From positions 1-8,457 of the forward strand of contig JAHEAS010000116.1 of the NCBI GenBank assembly GCA_024642645.1: a DNA stretch of 8,457 nucleotides, given 5' to 3'. The translations under genes and the position numbers were made by a program. Source of the stretch: Saprospirales bacterium. GTDB lineage: Bacteria > Bacteroidota > Bacteroidia > Chitinophagales > Saprospiraceae. A model generated the notes under the pieces. That model had not been told where the DNA came from. It ran no database searches and saw nothing but the letters and a program-made list of their open reading frames with translations. Below are positions 7,043-8,457 of this stretch, piece by piece (the first letter of the stretch is position 1; each line of letters begins with the position of its first letter).

Positions 7043-8190
7043 ACCTCGAATACAACGATAAATATCCGGCCATTGATGACCTTCGTGAAAGGGCAAAAAA
7101 GCGCATCCCACGTTTTGCATTTGAGTATTTGGATGGTGGTTGCAACGAGGAAGTGAATTTGCACAAGAATACGGCTGAAATTAGAGCGGTAGAATTGAAG
7201 CCTTATTATTTGTCAAAACATATAGCTTCTGATATGAGAACCGAGTTGTTTGGTCATGTATATGATGCTCCTTTTGGTATAGCACCAGTTGGTTTGCAGG
7301 GTTTAATGTGGCCAAATTCGCCAGAGATATTGGCAAAGGCGGCATTTGAGCATAATATACCATTTGTTTTAAGCACGGTATCTACTGCAAGTATTGAACG
7401 TATAAGCGAAATTACAGAGGGTAGGGCATGGTTTCAATTGTACCATCCAGCTGAAAATAAATTGCGGGACGATATCATTAAGCGAGCAGAATCGGCACAT
7501 TGCCCAGTATTGGTGATTCTTAGCGACGTCCCAACCTTTGGATATCGCCCACGGGATATTCGCAATGGATTGGCAATGCCTCCAAAAATGAGCGTAAAGA
7601 ATATCCTTCAAATAATCGGGCGGCCAAACTGGGCTTTAAATACACTTATTCATGGTAGGCCAAAATTTGAAACCATGATGCGTTATTTTTCTAAAAATAT
7701 GGATATTAAACAATTAGGAAAAGCAATGAACGAAACTTTTTCAGGTCGGTTAAATGAAGAGAAAATAAAGCCGATAAGAGATATGTGGAAAGGGAAATTG
7801 GTGCTCAAAGGAGTAGCGAGTGAAGAGGATACGGAGATGGCCATTCGTTTAGGCCTGGATGGTATCATTGTCTCAAACCATGGAGGGCGGCAATTAGATG
7901 CTGGCCAATCCACCATCAAGCCTCTTGTCAACATAGTCCAAAAATATAAAGGGCAAATAAAAATCATGATGGACAGTGGTATTCGAACAGGCCCTGATGT
8001 TGCAAGAACCCTTGCAAGTGGTGCGGAATTCACATTTCTTGGCCGCTCATTTATGTACGGCGTAGCAGCGTTGGGAGATGAAGGAGGTAATCATACCATT
8101 TCAATCTTAAAAGTTCAATTGCAGCAAATCATGGAGCAGATTTGCTGTGAGCAGGTATCGGCTTTTCCGAATCATTTGATTGCAACTTAA
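7039..8190 (+). CDS. lldD: FMN-dependent alpha-hydroxy-acid dehydrogenase, L-lactate dehydrogenase type
   Basis: A TIM-barrel flavoenzyme of the glycolate oxidase/LldD/flavocytochrome b2 family that oxidises an L-2-hydroxy acid to the 2-oxo acid. Its 383 residues are close to E. coli LldD (396). Visible are the FEYLDGG start (28-34), PVGLQGL (83-89), WFQLY (131-135), and the DVPTFGYRPRDIRNG stretch (163-177), with R170 and the R175-N176 pair that follow family conservation. K257 lies in LVLKG, the catalytic His H281 and substrate Arg R284 in SNHGGRQLD (279-287), and FMN phosphate residues in DSGIRTGPD (312-320) and FLGRS (333-337). The position in the operon points to L-lactate, the end product of L-rhamnose after aldolase and lactaldehyde dehydrogenase. 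The electron acceptor (quinone or oxygen) cannot be told. The ATG overlaps the kinase stop (ATGA), implying translational coupling. Family certain; substrate and symbol inferred from context. Confidence 0.88.
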   Translation: MNLEYNDKYPAIDDLRERAKKRIPRFAFEYLDGGCNEEVNLHKNTAEIRAVELKPYYLSKHIASDMRTELFGHVYDAPFGIAPVGLQGLMWPNSPEILAKAAFEHNIPFVLSTVSTASIERISEITEGRAWFQLYHPAENKLRDDIIKRAESAHCPVLVILSDVPTFGYRPRDIRNGLAMPPKMSVKNILQIIGRPNWALNTLIHGRPKFETMMRYFSKNMDIKQLGKAMNETFSGRLNEEKIKPIRDMWKGKLVLKGVASEEDTEMAIRLGLDGIIVSNHGGRQLDAGQSTIKPLVNIVQKYKGQIKIMMDSGIRTGPDVARTLASGAEFTFLGRSFMYGVAALGDEGGNHTISILKVQLQQIMEQICCEQVSAFPNHLIAT

Positions 8191-8228
8191 AATTCACATA
8201 ATTCGATAAACCAAGTTACACGAATTCA

Positions 8229-8261
8229 TTGCCATTTTAATGTTATTTGGCAAACCTTTTT
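8229..8261 (+). terminator. Candidate intrinsic terminator of the sugar operon
   Basis: A perfect 6-bp inverted repeat (TTGCCA at 8229-8234, TGGCAA at 8248-8253) with a 13-base loop is followed after three bases by five T residues (8257-8261). It lies 38 bp beyond the dehydrogenase stop. The stem is short with only three G-C pairs and the loop is long, so this is a plausible rather than strong terminator. Confidence 0.35.
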
Positions 8262-8280
8262 CAGGTTAAGATTTAAACCC

Positions 8281-8457
8281 CTATTTTGCGCCTAGATAGA
8301 CCTTCCAAACAATAACTTCAAAAGTTGCTAACTGGCTCTTTGTTGTCAGATTCTTCCAAAGACGACCACTTTTGGAGCCATCCGTTTTATCAAAAAATTG
8401 CTTGGTGCATTTTTTTGAATTTAAAAACCAAACCCCTTTTGAAATATGGTAAAGATA
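8281..8457 (-). CDS. Possible C-terminal end of a convergent gene (unrecognised)
   Basis: Read from the right edge on the minus strand, one frame runs 58 codons without a stop and ends at TAG (8283-8281); the other five frames have stops in this stretch. The predicted end reads ...KSGRLWKNLTTKSQL then ATFEVIVWKVYLGAK, rich in Lys and Trp. I do not recognise a family. If real, it is the tail of a gene that begins outside the window, giving a 90-bp convergent gap to the dehydrogenase gene that contains the candidate terminator. A 58-codon open stretch can arise by chance in DNA of this composition, so support is weak. Confidence 0.3.
   Translation of the reverse strand, partial: YLYHISKGVWFLNSKKCTKQFFDKTDGSKSGRLWKNLTTKSQLATFEVIVWKVYLGAK
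8390..8418. repeat. A/T-rich hairpin (11 of 12 pairs)
   Basis: The arms 8390-8401 (TCAAAAAATTGC) and 8407-8418 (GCATTTTTTTGA) pair at 11 of 12 positions with a single T-T mismatch and a 5-base loop TTGGT. The A-run on one side and T-run on the other would suit a bidirectional terminator, but the G-C core is only three or four pairs. It overlaps the possible minus-strand coding frame, where it would be fortuitous. Confidence 0.4.

Larger units (their letters stand above)
8191..8457. other. Right-end region with no firm gene
   Basis: An AT-rich tail after the operon. It holds the candidate terminator at 8229-8261, a second weak inverted repeat (AATTCG at 8200-8205 against CGAATT at 8221-8226), a strong A/T hairpin at 8390-8418, and an open minus-strand frame at 8281-8457. 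No Bacteroidota-type promoter with both boxes and good spacing was found on the + strand. Confidence 0.5.

Noticed and set aside
8339..8374. TTTG (8339-8342) and CACTTTTG (8367-8374) as a Bacteroidota promoter
   Set aside because: The downstream box has a mismatch at its first base (C for T) and the spacing of about 24 bp is too long.
8446..8457. ATG followed by three sense codons at the right edge as the start of a new + strand gene
   Set aside because: Only four codons are visible, there is no convincing promoter or leader, and a minus-strand frame occupies the same bases. It cannot be supported.

Overview
The window looks like a chromosomal carbohydrate-metabolism region from a member of the Bacteroidota, perhaps Saprospiria- or Cytophagia-like. 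Three things support this. Start codons follow A-rich stretches, with no Shine-Dalgarno sequence where I checked. The 4-alpha-glucanotransferase is the large DPE2-like type with N-terminal starch-binding domains. The other proteins are of kinds common in that phylum. This assignment is inferred from protein style; no rRNA or other marker is present.

Left part (1-2877): the 3' end of a DUF1080 (3-keto-disaccharide hydrolase type) gene on the + strand meets, tail to tail and only 5 bp apart, a minus-strand gene for an 888-residue GH77 4-alpha-glucanotransferase (MalQ/DPE2-like). A 200-bp divergent intergenic region (2878-3077) follows.

Centre and right (3078-8190): a tight four-gene + strand operon. 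It encodes an NCS1-family (nucleobase:cation symporter-1 fold) transporter, a Pseudomonas stutzeri-type L-rhamnose/sugar isomerase, a short FGGY carbohydrate kinase, and an FMN-dependent alpha-hydroxy-acid (L-lactate type) dehydrogenase. Junctions are 24 bp, 2 bp and a 4-bp ATGA overlap. The most economical reading is uptake and breakdown of L-rhamnose or a similar deoxy-/rare sugar: import, isomerisation to the ketose, 1-phosphorylation, aldol cleavage (enzyme not in the window), oxidation of lactaldehyde to L-lactate (enzyme not in the window), and L-lactate to pyruvate by the last gene. The transporter family is unexpected for a sugar and is the most interesting point here. Base composition drops clearly at the isomerase/kinase junction.

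Right end (8191-8457): a hairpin followed by a T-tract (8229-8261) could end the operon. Beyond it a weakly supported minus-strand open frame (8281-8457) enters from the right edge and may be the C-terminus of a convergent gene. I found no tRNA, rRNA, CRISPR array, insertion sequence or regulator gene.
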